DNA of 64,000 bases from Maribacter hydrothermalis (GCF_001913155.1 NZ_CP018760.1:4154001-4218000); one strand, 5' to 3'. Positions 18,671 through 28,521 are shown, numbered from the stretch's first letter. The notes: generated from the letters alone by a model not told the origin. Numbers and translations are program-made.

Positions 18671-18710
18671 AACAAAAAGCTCCAAGAGTTACCTCTTGGA
18701 GCTTTTTGTT
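18671..18710. terminator. Bidirectional terminator, 18-bp perfect stem
   Basis: A perfect 18-bp inverted repeat with a 4-nt loop (TTAC); core arms CTCCAAGAG / CTCTTGGAG flanked by A-rich and T-rich tracts. It separates convergent genes ending at 18656 (+) and 18727 (-), so it can serve both. Confidence 0.93.
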
Positions 18711-18726
18711 TTTATTTACTATTTGA

Positions 18727-20385
18727 TTAAAATTTATCGTAGTAATCATTAAAGTTTCCTGTTACTATTGCTGTTTCACTTTTAACAACATTACCTCTAA
18801 TTGCAGCTATCGAATCATCACCAATAAACTCAATTGTTGCACCATCGTTAAGAATTAGATCACCATAGATAGTTAAATTCCCCTCTATCCTAAGAGTAGC
18901 CCCAGAATTTACGGTAACATTTCTTTGTCTGTTATTTCTACCAACAACCAAAGTTCCGTTCATTTCAAACAAACCATTTGCATTTATATTTACATGGTCT
19001 TTTACAGTCCAAGAACCACAAAGTAACAAATTGCCTCCAACATTTACGCTGTTAAATCTTTTGGAGCCTCTATAAGCAAGGTCGTCACCATTATTTACAT
19101 TAAGATTTGCACTGCCAGAATAACTTTGCAAATCGGAACAGCGTGCTGCTAAACTAGTGCTTGGACGGTTTAACTTAATGATTTGAAATCCAGATTTCCC
19201 TGAAGCAGCAAAAATATAATCTCCTTTAGATGCTACATAGTTTATTGAACCAGTAAGCTCAATTACACCGACACCCTCCGTAGTATTATTTAATTTTTCA
19301 GAAAGACTTAATCCCCCAGCTCCATTCGCCATTAAAAGGACATCTTCATTTACGGCAACGCCATTGGTCACAATATCACCTTGTTCCGCATTCTCAGGGT
19401 TTGTCAGTATAGGTAAAAATTCAAGAAAACTTCCAGAAGTTGCATTATATACACCAGCTCCCTTAGAACCTTCGGCAACAACGATATTATCCCCAGAAAA
19501 ATCTAAAGTTCGTTTTGCATCAATACCAAAGTCCGAATCAATAGCTATGCTTCTTTTATTAGTAAGGTTTTCATCTAAGAAACTTACCCCTTGCGAAGCA
19601 TCTAAAACAGCAATTTCTAAACCGTTATAAGCAACAGAACGTAAATCTGCATAAGCAGCTTCGTTTAATACACTTAAATCGTTTTTATCATAGGTAACTA
19701 CAAAACCATCTTGACCACTTGTTACTACAACTATATTATCAAAAACACGGACATCCGTAGCATTAAAGCCTTCTTGAAAACCATAGGTAATATTAGAGGT
19801 ATTCATTCTGCCTCCGCTTACTTCAATTTTTGCAACCAATGAATTGGCTGTAGCTCTTACCGATTGTTCCGAGTCTACGCCACCGGCAACATAAATATAG
19901 CCATTGTCATAAGCAATAGAATTAAGGTCGGCATTTGTATAATATACTCTTGAGGTAACTCTTGGATTATTTGGGTCGCTAATATTGATAACATCTATTG
20001 CACCAACATAATCTTGACCTACTGTATTATATGATACATAGCCATAATCCCCATCTAGCACAACATGTGTTGCCGTTAAATTTTCACCGTTACTAAATGT
20101 AGGTGGTGCAATTTGGGCTACTAAGGTTAATGGAAAATCACCAGCCGCTTCAGCTTTGCCCGTTGTATTATAACGTTTTGCACTTGCAATTGGATCTTCG
20201 TAAATATCTAAAACACCTGCACGTTCAAAATTTACACTATTCTCTAATTTTGTTTGATTGGTTTCGGTAACCAAATTATCCTCGGGGTTTTCAAAAATTG
20301 TAGTTTCATCACTACAACTTGCTACTAAAAAGGTAGCTGAAATGGCCATTAGCCATACTTTTTTGTTAGATAAGGTTGATTTCAT
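18727..20385 (-). CDS. LVIVD-type beta-propeller lipoprotein
   Basis: 552 aa from the ATG at 20385. An upstream in-frame ATG at 20415 would add 10 residues before the signal peptide and is less likely. The lipobox LVASC gives an SPII lipoprotein. Residues about 60-410 contain repeats of the type IDVINISDPNNPRV..SRVYY and GYIYVAGG, typical of LVIVD/YVTN-like beta-propellers. The last 130 residues are Asn/Gly-rich and read like short beta-helix coils (VNSGATLRIEGNLTIYGDLI). Surface or outer-membrane location is likely. Function unknown. Confidence 0.75.
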   Translation of the reverse strand: MKSTLSNKKVWLMAISATFLVASCSDETTIFENPEDNLVTETNQTKLENSVNFERAGVLDIYEDPIASAKRYNTTGKAEAAGDFPLTLVAQIAPPTFSNGENLTATHVVLDGDYGYVSYNTVGQDYVGAIDVINISDPNNPRVTSRVYYTNADLNSIAYDNGYIYVAGGVDSEQSVRATANSLVAKIEVSGGRMNTSNITYGFQEGFNATDVRVFDNIVVVTSGQDGFVVTYDKNDLSVLNEAAYADLRSVAYNGLEIAVLDASQGVSFLDENLTNKRSIAIDSDFGIDAKRTLDFSGDNIVVAEGSKGAGVYNATSGSFLEFLPILTNPENAEQGDIVTNGVAVNEDVLLMANGAGGLSLSEKLNNTTEGVGVIELTGSINYVASKGDYIFAASGKSGFQIIKLNRPSTSLAARCSDLQSYSGSANLNVNNGDDLAYRGSKRFNSVNVGGNLLLCGSWTVKDHVNINANGLFEMNGTLVVGRNNRQRNVTVNSGATLRIEGNLTIYGDLILNDGATIEFIGDDSIAAIRGNVVKSETAIVTGNFNDYYDKF

Positions 20386-20512
20386 GTTTAATTTGGGTTT
20401 TTGCAATAACGACACCTAGTACCCAAATGTTGTATATATACAGGGAAATCCGATGAAATGCACATTATTTCTACATATTTCATCATCCTCGAATAAAAAC
20501 TGAAAGAAACCG

Positions 20513-21163
20513 CTAAATTTTACCCATTTTACCTAGAACAAAAAGCAATATTATCGGTAATGCCAACAAACCAACCATCAAAGTTTCAGTTTGTAGAAGA
20601 CCAGGCATAAATAACAAAGTACAGGCATAACCACCAATAGCACCGCCAAAATGTGCTGTATGGCCAATATTACCTAAACGTTTTTTCATTCCGTAAATAG
20701 AATACAATAAATAACCAATACCAACTACATACGCCGGTACCGGTATCGGAATAAACATAATACCCAATTGCATAGTAGGTTGTAAAAGAATGGCAGCATA
20801 TAAAATACCGGTTACAGCACCACTTGCGCCTACTGCAGAATAGTATGGCTCATCTTTATGAAAACTTAAAGCAAGTAAACTACCTGCTAAAAGGCTTACT
20901 GAATAAATTACCAAAAATTGCCCCGCACCAAACCAATTGATAACTACCCCCGCAAAAAAATATAAGGTAAGCATATTAAAAAGTAAGTGTGAAACATCAA
21001 CATGCAAAAAACCAGAAGTTGCCATTCGTTCTTTTTGCCCTGCTTTAATTGCCCCTATACTAAATTTGTATCGCTCAAAAAAAGTAGTATCATTAAATCC
21101 TTTCATCGAAACTAATACGTTTGCTGCAATTATTGCTATTGTAGCTACATCAAGGTTATACAT
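20513..21163 (-). CDS. Rhomboid-family intramembrane serine protease
   Basis: 216 aa with six hydrophobic segments. The catalytic dyad is S114 in GASGAVTG and H171 in GHTAHFGG; the TM2 motif H59-LLF-N63 supplies the oxyanion-side residues. It cleaves transmembrane substrates in the inner membrane. It is divergent from the LpxL-like gene, and the two -7 boxes are only 2 bp apart. Confidence 0.93.
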   Translation of the reverse strand: MYNLDVATIAIIAANVLVSMKGFNDTTFFERYKFSIGAIKAGQKERMATSGFLHVDVSHLLFNMLTLYFFAGVVINWFGAGQFLVIYSVSLLAGSLLALSFHKDEPYYSAVGASGAVTGILYAAILLQPTMQLGIMFIPIPVPAYVVGIGYLLYSIYGMKKRLGNIGHTAHFGGAIGGYACTLLFMPGLLQTETLMVGLLALPIILLFVLGKMGKI

Positions 21164-21183
21164 TCTCTACATATATTTGGCGT

Positions 21184-21201
21184 CAAATATAACTATATTT
21201 G
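21184..21201. promoter_or_regulatory. Back-to-back divergent -7 boxes
   Basis: Minus-strand TATATTTG (21191-21184) for the rhomboid gene and plus-strand TATATTTG (21194-21201) for the acyltransferase gene are separated by 2 bp. RNA polymerase could not occupy both promoters at once. A further TATATTTG on the plus strand lies at 21172-21179. Confidence 0.6.
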
Positions 21202-21219
21202 CTCATAATTTTTTTGAGA

Positions 21220-22116
21220 ATGCAACTATTAGCCTTTGTATTGATTTACCCTTTTCTCTGGGTAATTTCTATATTACCCCATCGCTTATTTTACGGTTTT
21301 TCCGATATTGCCTTTTTCTTTGTGTTCCATGTTTTTGGCTACCGAAGAAAAGTAGTTCAAAATAATTTGAATTTGGTGTTTCCAAATAAACCAAAACAAG
21401 AAATTAACGCTATTGAAAAAGAATTCTACAAACATCTTTGCGATACATTCTTAGAAATGATCAAAACAATGAACCTTAGCAAAAAGGCAGTTGCAAAAAA
21501 ATATGATGTTATAAATCCTGAAGTATTACTTGAAATTGAAAAAGAGCGCAGCATCATTATATTATGTGCGCACTACGCAAATTGGGAATGGAATGTGAGT
21601 ATTAACAATTATGTTAAATCTAAGGGTTATGCCGTATATCAAAAAGTAAATAATAAGCACTTTGACAACTTCATAAGAAAAACTAGAGCTCGGTGGAACA
21701 CTACGTTAATTACCCAAGCACAAACGGCCAAAACGATTATTCAGAATTTTAGAAATGATATAAGGGCTACCTATGGAATGGTAAGCGACCAATCTCCTCA
21801 AGCTCATAGAGCACACTACTGGACCGATTTTATGGGTATTACCGTTCCTATTTTCAATGGTGGCGAAGCCTTAGCTCGTAAGACAGGTCTTGCAACGGTC
21901 TTTTTAAAAGTAAGTAAAGTAAAACGTGGACATTACAAAGCTGAGTTGATTCCTATTTCTATTAATAGTAAAGAAACCAAGGAACATGAAATTACAAACA
22001 AGTTTCTTAGATTAACAGAGCAGCAAATAAATGAAAACCCGGCTTATTACTTATGGACTCATAAACGTTGGAAACATAGAGGTAAGATACCTGCTGCGTT
22101 TGCCGAAGTCAACTAG
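21220..22116 (+). CDS. LpxL/HtrB-like lysophospholipid acyltransferase
   Basis: 298 aa from the ATG at 21220. An in-frame TTG at 21199 overlaps the -7 box, so it cannot be the start for this promoter. An N-terminal transmembrane helix anchors the enzyme. The family motif appears as CAHYANWEWN (H-x4-E type) near residue 110, followed by SDQSPQ near 190. It adds a secondary acyl chain to lipid A on the cytoplasmic side of the inner membrane. A strong terminator follows. Confidence 0.88.
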   Translation: MQLLAFVLIYPFLWVISILPHRLFYGFSDIAFFFVFHVFGYRRKVVQNNLNLVFPNKPKQEINAIEKEFYKHLCDTFLEMIKTMNLSKKAVAKKYDVINPEVLLEIEKERSIIILCAHYANWEWNVSINNYVKSKGYAVYQKVNNKHFDNFIRKTRARWNTTLITQAQTAKTIIQNFRNDIRATYGMVSDQSPQAHRAHYWTDFMGITVPIFNGGEALARKTGLATVFLKVSKVKRGHYKAELIPISINSKETKEHEITNKFLRLTEQQINENPAYYLWTHKRWKHRGKIPAAFAEVN

Positions 22117-22133
22117 ACTAGCACGTTGTAACA

Positions 22134-22170
22134 GAAAAACCGGAAACAGTTTAACTATTTCCGGTTTTTC
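22134..22170. terminator. Bidirectional terminator between acyltransferase and glmM
   Basis: Arms GAAAAACCGGAAA and TTTCCGGTTTTTC (13 bp) around an 11-nt loop, flanked by T-runs in both directions. It lies between convergent genes. Confidence 0.9.
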
Positions 22171-22188
22171 TTTATTAAAAATTAAATT

Positions 22189-23577
22189 TTATAAACCTGC
22201 TATCGATTTTATTTCATCAATTATTCGGTCTGCTAATCCATCCGCTTCGGTTTGACTTTTAGCTTCTGTATAAATTCTTATAATTGGTTCTGTATTAGAT
22301 TTTCTTAAATGAACCCAATTCTCCGCAAAATCAATTTTAACGCCGTCTATAGTTGATAATTCTTCATTTGCATATTTTTCAGCCATAGACTTCAAAATAC
22401 CATCTACATCCAATCCAGGAGTTAATTCTATTTTCTTTTTACTCATAAAGTAACTAGGGTAACTAGCTCTTAATTCAGCTACCGTTCCTCCTTTTTCTGC
22501 CATAAGCATTAAGAATAATGCAGTACCTACTAAAGAATCTCTACCGTAATGGCTTTCTGGATAAATAATACCTCCGTTACCTTCACCACCTATAATGGCT
22601 TTATTAGCTTTCATTTTAGTTACCACGTTTACTTCGCCAACTGCAGCAGCCTCATAGACTCCACCGTGCTTTTGGGTAATATCTCTTAAGGCTCTTGAAG
22701 ATGATAAGTTAGAAACCGTATTACCTTTAGTTTTACCGAGGACGTAGTCTGCACATGCAACCAAGGTATATTCTTCACCAAACATTTCACCATCGTTGCT
22801 TATAAATGCCAAGCGATCAACATCTGGATCTACTACAATACCAAAATCTGCCTTTTCTTTTACAACTAAGTCACAGATATCTTTTAAATGTTCCTTTAAA
22901 GGCTCTGGATTATGTGGAAAATGACCTGTAGGTTCACAATATAATTCAACTACTTCAATTCCAAATTCTTTTAAAAGTTTTGGAATTGCAATCCCTCCTG
23001 TAGAATTAACACCATCCACTACTACTTTAAATTTAGCTTTTTTCACCACTTCGGCATCTACCAAAGAAAGGTTTAAAACTTCATCTATATGTATATCAAT
23101 ATAACTATCGTTTCTTGTAATTTCACCTAAATCATCCACATCGGAAAAATCAAAATCCTCTTTTTCTGCTATTTCCAAAATCTTAGCACCTTGAGCAGCA
23201 TCTAAGAATTCTCCTTTTTCATTCAATAATTTAAGCGCATTCCATTGTTTAGGATTATGGCTAGCCGTTAGTATAATACCGCCATCAGCCTTTTCCATAG
23301 GCACTGCAATTTCAACTGTTGGTGTTGTGGACAAGTCTAAATCTACCACATCAATCCCTAAACCTACCAATGTAGATACCACTAAGTTCTGAATCATTTC
23401 ACCAGATAACCGCGCATCTCTACCAATAACTACTTTTAATTTATCCTTTTTAGAATTGTCCTTTAACCAAATACCGTAAGAAGCTGCAAATTTTACGGCA
23501 TCAATTGGCGTAAGATTATCTCCTGGCTTCCCTCCAATAGTTCCTCGTATTCCTGAAATAGATTTAATTAGTGTCAT
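22189..23577 (-). CDS. glmM: Phosphoglucosamine mutase
   Basis: 462 aa. The active-site phosphoserine is S106 in TASHNP. The metal loop is DPDVDRLAF near 245, and the phosphosugar-specificity loop is GGEGNGG. C-terminal phosphate-binding loop RKSNTEPIIRIY. It interconverts glucosamine-6-P and glucosamine-1-P for UDP-GlcNAc. In Bacteroidota, GlmM and broader phosphomannomutase-like enzymes look alike, so the symbol is the best call but specificity could be wider. Confidence 0.85.
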   Translation of the reverse strand: MTLIKSISGIRGTIGGKPGDNLTPIDAVKFAASYGIWLKDNSKKDKLKVVIGRDARLSGEMIQNLVVSTLVGLGIDVVDLDLSTTPTVEIAVPMEKADGGIILTASHNPKQWNALKLLNEKGEFLDAAQGAKILEIAEKEDFDFSDVDDLGEITRNDSYIDIHIDEVLNLSLVDAEVVKKAKFKVVVDGVNSTGGIAIPKLLKEFGIEVVELYCEPTGHFPHNPEPLKEHLKDICDLVVKEKADFGIVVDPDVDRLAFISNDGEMFGEEYTLVACADYVLGKTKGNTVSNLSSSRALRDITQKHGGVYEAAAVGEVNVVTKMKANKAIIGGEGNGGIIYPESHYGRDSLVGTALFLMLMAEKGGTVAELRASYPSYFMSKKKIELTPGLDVDGILKSMAEKYANEELSTIDGVKIDFAENWVHLRKSNTEPIIRIYTEAKSQTEADGLADRIIDEIKSIAGL

Positions 23578-23597
23578 ATATTCTTAATAAGTTTTTG

Positions 23598-23605
23598 CAA
23601 ATATA
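23598..23605 (-). promoter_or_regulatory. -7 promoter element for glmM
   Basis: Reads TATATTTG on the minus strand, 20 bp before the glmM ATG. Confidence 0.6.
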
Positions 23606-23671
23606 AACGGTTAGTATTAACCTCTATTGTCCTTCTTTGTAAATTCGATTTAAGAAGCATAATTTAGGCAA

Positions 23672-24268
23672 ATGAACTTTTTAGCACATATATACCTCTC
23701 TTTTAATGACAAAGAAATCACTATAGGTAATTTTATAGCCGATAGTATACGAGGTAATAAATATAACCACCTACCTATTAAAGTACAGAAAGGCATAAAA
23801 TTACATCGCCATATAGATACGTATACCGATTCCCACCCTATACCTAAAATTAGCAGCAAACGATTACATGCCAATTACAGTCATTATAGTAGAGTTATTG
23901 TTGACATTTATTACGATCACTTTTTAGCAAAGAATTGGACAAAATATTCAGATATTCCATTAGATGTTTTTGTAGATGATTTCTATGATCTTTTAGAAGA
24001 TAATTATGATATTTTACCCGATGGAATTAAAAGAATGATGCCTTATATGATTTCGGATAACTGGATTTTCAATTATTCTAAAATGGACGGCATAGCTAAT
24101 GTGTTAAATGGAATGAATCGTAGAACAAAGAATAAATCCAAAATGAATTTTGCCATTCTTGACCTTGAAGAACATTATGATGCGTTCGAAGCGGAGTTTA
24201 CAGAATTTTTCAAGGAATTAATAACGTATTCAAAAATAAAATATAACTATTTAATAGATAAAAAATAA
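23672..24268 (+). CDS. ACP phosphodiesterase (AcpH-like)
   Basis: 198 aa, the normal family size. The N-terminus MNFLAHIYLS and the motif GNFIADSIRG, then LHRHIDTYTDSHP, are diagnostic of the HD-like AcpH/DUF479 family; the His and Asp residues bind a metal. It removes the 4'-phosphopantetheine arm from holo-acyl carrier protein. It is divergent from glmM by 94 bp. The family is sure; the reaction is inferred from the E. coli enzyme. Confidence 0.9.
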   Translation: MNFLAHIYLSFNDKEITIGNFIADSIRGNKYNHLPIKVQKGIKLHRHIDTYTDSHPIPKISSKRLHANYSHYSRVIVDIYYDHFLAKNWTKYSDIPLDVFVDDFYDLLEDNYDILPDGIKRMMPYMISDNWIFNYSKMDGIANVLNGMNRRTKNKSKMNFAILDLEEHYDAFEAEFTEFFKELITYSKIKYNYLIDKK

Positions 24269-24329
24269 ACTATATAACTATAAATAAACATTTTAACCAA
24301 CTTTATTTAAATTTTTAATTTAACCATCT

Positions 24330-26021
24330 ATGAGTAAATTTAAACTAACTTTTATACTAGCTGCATTAATAGTTTTAGGTAGCTGTAAAGAAAATCCACC
24401 TGCGCCTACTGGCCTAGTAACTGACCAAGCTATGGTAGTTTCAGCACGTGAAGAAGCTTCTAAAATAGGTAGCGACATTATGCAAAGAGGTGGTAATGCT
24501 TTTGATGCTATGATCGGAACCCAATTGGCACTTGCCGTTGCATATCCAAGAGCTGGAAATATAAGTGGTGGTGGATTCATGGTTTATAGAAAAGCAAATG
24601 GAGAAATTGGTTCATTAGACTTTAGAGAAAAAGCTCCAAAATCCGCACATAAAGATATGTACTTGGATTCTTTAGGAAATGTAATTCCTGATATGAGTAC
24701 ACTAGGAGCAACATCTGTTGGTGTTCCTGGTTCAGTGGCAGGTATTATTGAAGTACATAAGAAATTTGGAAAACTACCCTTGAAAGATATTTTTGAACCT
24801 GTTATTTCAATGGCCGAAAATGGTGTTGTTGTTACAACAAAGCAAGCTGAATTGCTCGATAATTATCGAGAGGTTTTTATTAAGGTGAATAGCGACAGCA
24901 CAAAGTTTGCATCTGTTTATAAAGAAGGGGAACTTATAAAATATCCACAGCTAGCAAAAACATTACGTACAATAGCTGAACAAGGTAGAGACGGATTCTA
25001 CAAGGGAGAGATTGCTCAAAAATTGGCAAACTTTATTCAAGCAAATGGAGGTTTTGTTACAGAAGAGGATTTAGCCAATTATGAAGTTGTTTGGAGACAA
25101 CCAATAACTTTCAAATACAGAGATTTAAATATTATTTCTATGGGGCCACCGAGCAGCGGTGGAGTTACTATGAATCAAATTTTTAAAATGATTGAACCTC
25201 ATGACATTTCCTCATTTGGACATAATTCTGAGAAGGCTATTCAATTATTCACAGAAGCGTCTCGTCGATCTTATGCAGATAGAAATTATTATCTAGGAGA
25301 TCCCGACTTTGTTGAGATTCCATTAGATGTTTTACTTAAAGACAACTACATTAAGGAAAGGATGTCTGACTTCTCATTTGAAAAAGCCACAAAATCTACT
25401 GATGTAGCACACGGCGAAGTTCTGGTATTGGAAAGTATGGAAACTACCCACTACTCTATTATTGACACGGAAGGAAATGCAGTTTCAGTGACCACTACTT
25501 TAAATGGCAATTTTGGCTCTAAATTGTATTGTGATGAATTAGGGTTCTTTTTAAATAATGAAATGGATGATTTTAGCGCTAAAGCAGGTATACCTAATAT
25601 GTTTGGACTGGTTGGCGCGGAAGCAAACAGTATTGAAGCAGAGAAGAGAATGTTAAGTAGTATGACACCAACTATTGTTGAACGTAATGGCAAATTATGG
25701 ATGGTTGTTGGTACACCTGGTGGATCTACAATTATTACTGCCGTGGCTCAAACTATATTGAATGGATATGAATTTAATATGAGTATGCAAAATGCAGTGA
25801 ACGCCCCTCGTTTTCACCACCAGTGGTTACCAGATATGGTCATCTTTGAGCCTAATGGTTTTTCTGCAACCTTAAAGGAAGATTTAATAGAAAAAGGCTA
25901 CATTATTAACGAAGAAAGAACTCCTATAATTGGTAAAGTCGATGCCATTTTAGTATTGCCTAATGGAAAATTAGAAGGCGGTGCAGATAAGCGTGGTGAT
26001 GATGCCGCAGTTGGTTTTTAG
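24330..26021 (+). CDS. ggt: Gamma-glutamyltransferase lipoprotein
   Basis: 563 aa. The lipobox VLGSC gives a lipid-anchored envelope enzyme. The precursor self-cleaves before the nucleophile T372 in ETTHYSIID to form large and small subunits. The small subunit carries NNEMDDFS and the substrate loop MLSSMTPTIV plus GTPGGSTII. It hydrolyses or transfers the gamma-glutamyl group of glutathione. Length and motifs are complete. The following membrane-anchored gene is 74 bp downstream and may be cotranscribed. Confidence 0.94.
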   Translation: MSKFKLTFILAALIVLGSCKENPPAPTGLVTDQAMVVSAREEASKIGSDIMQRGGNAFDAMIGTQLALAVAYPRAGNISGGGFMVYRKANGEIGSLDFREKAPKSAHKDMYLDSLGNVIPDMSTLGATSVGVPGSVAGIIEVHKKFGKLPLKDIFEPVISMAENGVVVTTKQAELLDNYREVFIKVNSDSTKFASVYKEGELIKYPQLAKTLRTIAEQGRDGFYKGEIAQKLANFIQANGGFVTEEDLANYEVVWRQPITFKYRDLNIISMGPPSSGGVTMNQIFKMIEPHDISSFGHNSEKAIQLFTEASRRSYADRNYYLGDPDFVEIPLDVLLKDNYIKERMSDFSFEKATKSTDVAHGEVLVLESMETTHYSIIDTEGNAVSVTTTLNGNFGSKLYCDELGFFLNNEMDDFSAKAGIPNMFGLVGAEANSIEAEKRMLSSMTPTIVERNGKLWMVVGTPGGSTIITAVAQTILNGYEFNMSMQNAVNAPRFHHQWLPDMVIFEPNGFSATLKEDLIEKGYIINEERTPIIGKVDAILVLPNGKLEGGADKRGDDAAVGF

Positions 26022-26095
26022 ATAAGTCTAAATGTTTAAAATTGCACATTTAGAATTACATATAAATAATTATAAATCAAATAATTAAAATCTAA

Positions 26096-26797
26096 ATGAT
26101 AAAAAAATTATTTAAAATACTTGCTGTACTTGTCCTCCTTATTATAATTTGTTTTGGTGTACTTTATTATCTCTATAACAAACCTATTCCTACCGGGTTG
26201 GCGGGACCCGAAGCAGATGCATTAGCCTACAGAATGTTAGATGCATTAGAGTATAAAAAATATAATAATACAAAGATTATTGAATGGTCTTTTAGAGGTG
26301 ATCACACTTATAAATGGGATAAAGAAAAATTTACCGTGCACGTTTCTTGGGATGATAATAAAGTAATTTTAGACTTAATTACTCCTAAATCAAGCATTGC
26401 AACTGTTAACGGCTCCCCTGCCTCATACGAAAAGACACAAGATTTAATCGCTGATGCTCAAAGTTATTTTAACAACGACTCTTTTTGGCTTGTTGCTCCA
26501 TATAAAGTATTTGATCGTGGTACCGAACGCTACTTAGTAGATTTAGAGGACGGTTCTGAAGCTCTTTTGGTTACCTATACTCAAGGTGGCGATACACCTG
26601 GAGATTCTTATTTATGGATATTAGAGACTAGCGGAATGCCAAAAAGTTTTCAACTTTGGACCAAAATTATCCCAATTGATGGACTAGAAGCATCTTGGGA
26701 TAGCTGGATAAAAACCGAAAGCGGAGCCTACTTGCCCACTAGTCATTCCTTCGGACCAATGAACATAACTATGGGCGAGGTAAAAGGTTACAATTAA
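26096..26797 (+). CDS. Membrane-anchored protein of unknown function
   Basis: 233 aa with one N-terminal transmembrane segment (about residues 4-26) and a predicted periplasmic domain rich in Trp, Asp and beta-strand pattern (DHTYKWDKEKFTVHVSW). The C-terminal region has a lipoprotein-carrier-like beta character (VTYTQGGDTPGDSYLWILE), but I do not recognise a named family. It lies after the ggt gene on the same strand. Confidence 0.7.
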   Translation: MIKKLFKILAVLVLLIIICFGVLYYLYNKPIPTGLAGPEADALAYRMLDALEYKKYNNTKIIEWSFRGDHTYKWDKEKFTVHVSWDDNKVILDLITPKSSIATVNGSPASYEKTQDLIADAQSYFNNDSFWLVAPYKVFDRGTERYLVDLEDGSEALLVTYTQGGDTPGDSYLWILETSGMPKSFQLWTKIIPIDGLEASWDSWIKTESGAYLPTSHSFGPMNITMGEVKGYN

Positions 26798-27046
26798 AAT
26801 CAAATAATAATTGATTAAGTAATAAAATATAGTATTAAAATAAGAGTTATTCATTTTCATTTAATGCATTAACTTTTATGCAGGAATAAAAATTCCCAGT
26901 ATACTTTACTTTTCACATTGGCACTTTGTCGAATCTTTAGTAGGCCGTCGTTTTAAAGTGAGCGAAATAAAAAAACCAAATGGTACTGATGACGATATTA
27001 TTATCCTAAGTTTAATAATGATGGTTTTATTAGAGCGTCGTAAAGG

Positions 27047-27595
27047 CTAAAATTCTGCTAAACCATATTCATTTAAAGCTATATCCCACTCTTCGGTTTC
27101 AATTATTTCCAAAATTCTTTGTGATATTCGCTGCTCAAGTTCTATGTGAGTTTTAGGGAGTCCGAATGCATAGAATTGCACATCAAACTTAACCGGCAAC
27201 AAAACTATTTTATTAAATGTAGAGTCTTTTTGTATGGCATACTTTAATATTGGTTCGTCATACAGAAAAGCCTTAGTCTCCCCTTTTTCTAAATCTTCCA
27301 AACCAAGATTAACATTTGAATATGTTTTTAAATTCTTAAAAAAATGTTCTGATAAAAAAATATCGGTTCCTGATTTATCTATTGTACCTACTGCCCTATC
27401 CTTAAACTCATTAAATCCGTTGGGGTTGTTTGTAAGTTGATTAACGGTTAAACTAGATGCTATACTTGCCGTTAATCCTGATATAAATAAGAGACCTCCA
27501 AACATTAATATAAGAGCTGTTACCTTACCTAATTTAGTTGCTGGCGCTTTATCACCGTTTTCTACCATAATAAAAATTATAGCAGTCCACTGCAA
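27047..27595 (-). pseudogene. Decayed ionotropic glutamate receptor-type channel/binding protein (3' half)
   Basis: The readable 182 codons match only the C-terminal half of prokaryotic glutamate-receptor-like proteins of about 350 aa: end of the pore loop (GDKAPATKLGK), third transmembrane helix (LILMFGGLLFISGLTASIASSLTV) and the second ligand-binding lobe (AVGTIDKSGTD onward). The K+-type selectivity filter expected as TTVGYGD is IMVENGD. Translation would need a TTG start inside the pore, and an in-frame TAG lies 3 codons further upstream. No first lobe or first two helices can be read upstream in any frame. I conclude that it is a truncated, inactivated gene. Confidence 0.75.
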
Positions 27596-28095
27596 TATAT
27601 TCTATTTGCCCTTTTTCCATGACTAAATACTTTAAGATTATTCTTAAGTTCTTACATGTATCATAAAACGCCACATGGTAAAATAATTAAAAGCAATATT
27701 TATAGCCTTCCAAAGATTTGGAAGTTAAAAAACCTAACTTCATAAGATATAAACTTTTTGAAGGAAGAAATCTCCAAAATAGTTTTAGTAGAATTTTTTG
27801 TTTAAAAAATTGTAACTAATAATAATTCCTACTTATTTGATTATTAGTATTTAAATAAATAATACTTAAATAAATACTCACATAATAATTAGAATGTGAA
27901 ATTGTATTTTTTATTACCCATTTATGTTTATTCTCTTAAACAGTTGTAGTTACCACCATTAAAAGGAAGATTAAAGCTATTGTATTTTTGATAAGCGGTA
28001 GATTTTCATTTTTTTAAATATGATCATTTTAATATCCATCTACTTTTTAGCAAAGTAAAATGAAGTATTTTTATATGAACCTTAAATAAATACAG
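27596..28095. other. Gene-free AT-rich stretch (500 bp)
   Basis: About three-quarters A+T with short homopolymer tracts and no convincing coding frame. It occupies the place where the missing 5' half of the glutamate-receptor-type gene should be, so it is probably decayed coding DNA plus the promoter of the GNAT gene. I see no RNA gene in it. Confidence 0.5.
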
Positions 28096-28521
28096 ATGGT
28101 TATAAAATTAATTTCAGAAAAAGACGTAACCAAAAAGCTACAAACACAATTAACAGAACTTTATAAACAGCTAAATTCTGAATTAACCCAACTTGATATG
28201 ATATCAGCTTTATCTGATTATGGTACAACCGATGTGGTTATATGCTTAGATAACGATAAATTGGTTGGCATAGCTATGATGGCAAAATACAAAGTGGTTT
28301 CCGGCCATAAAGGAATGATTGAAGATGTAGTAGTATCGTCTGAATATAGAGGCCAAGGCTTAGGTCGTAAACTAATGGAAAGACTTTTAGAGCACGCTGA
28401 AAAAGAAAAATTAGATGATGTATTACTTTTTAGTGGCCATCATAGGACAGCCGCTATTTCTCTGTATAAGAGTTTAGGTTTTAAACTAAAAGAAAGCGGA
28501 ATGTACATTAAAAAATATTAA
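28096..28521 (+). CDS. GNAT-family N-acetyltransferase
   Basis: 141 aa. The acetyl-CoA pyrophosphate loop is R85-GQGLG-90 (motif A, R-x-x-G-x-G) preceded by the strand MIEDVVVSSEY; motif B ends in SLYKSLGFK. The substrate is unknown. Isolated gene, convergent with the S24 repressor gene after 9 nt. Confidence 0.92.
   Translation: MVIKLISEKDVTKKLQTQLTELYKQLNSELTQLDMISALSDYGTTDVVICLDNDKLVGIAMMAKYKVVSGHKGMIEDVVVSSEYRGQGLGRKLMERLLEHAEKEKLDDVLLFSGHHRTAAISLYKSLGFKLKESGMYIKKY

Noticed and set aside
26865..27050. 61-codon open frame on the plus strand with an internal GTG at 26958, ending in LLERRKG.
   Set aside because: No ATG, no promoter and no recognisable family; it overlaps the stop of the decayed channel gene. 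More likely a chance frame or debris in the decay region.
27936..28010. Minus-strand frame that reads like a signal-peptide core (NTIALIFLLMVVTTTV) ahead of the decayed channel gene.
   Set aside because: It stops after 18 residues and lacks a start codon in frame. It may be a relic of the lost 5' end, but the evidence is too weak to annotate.
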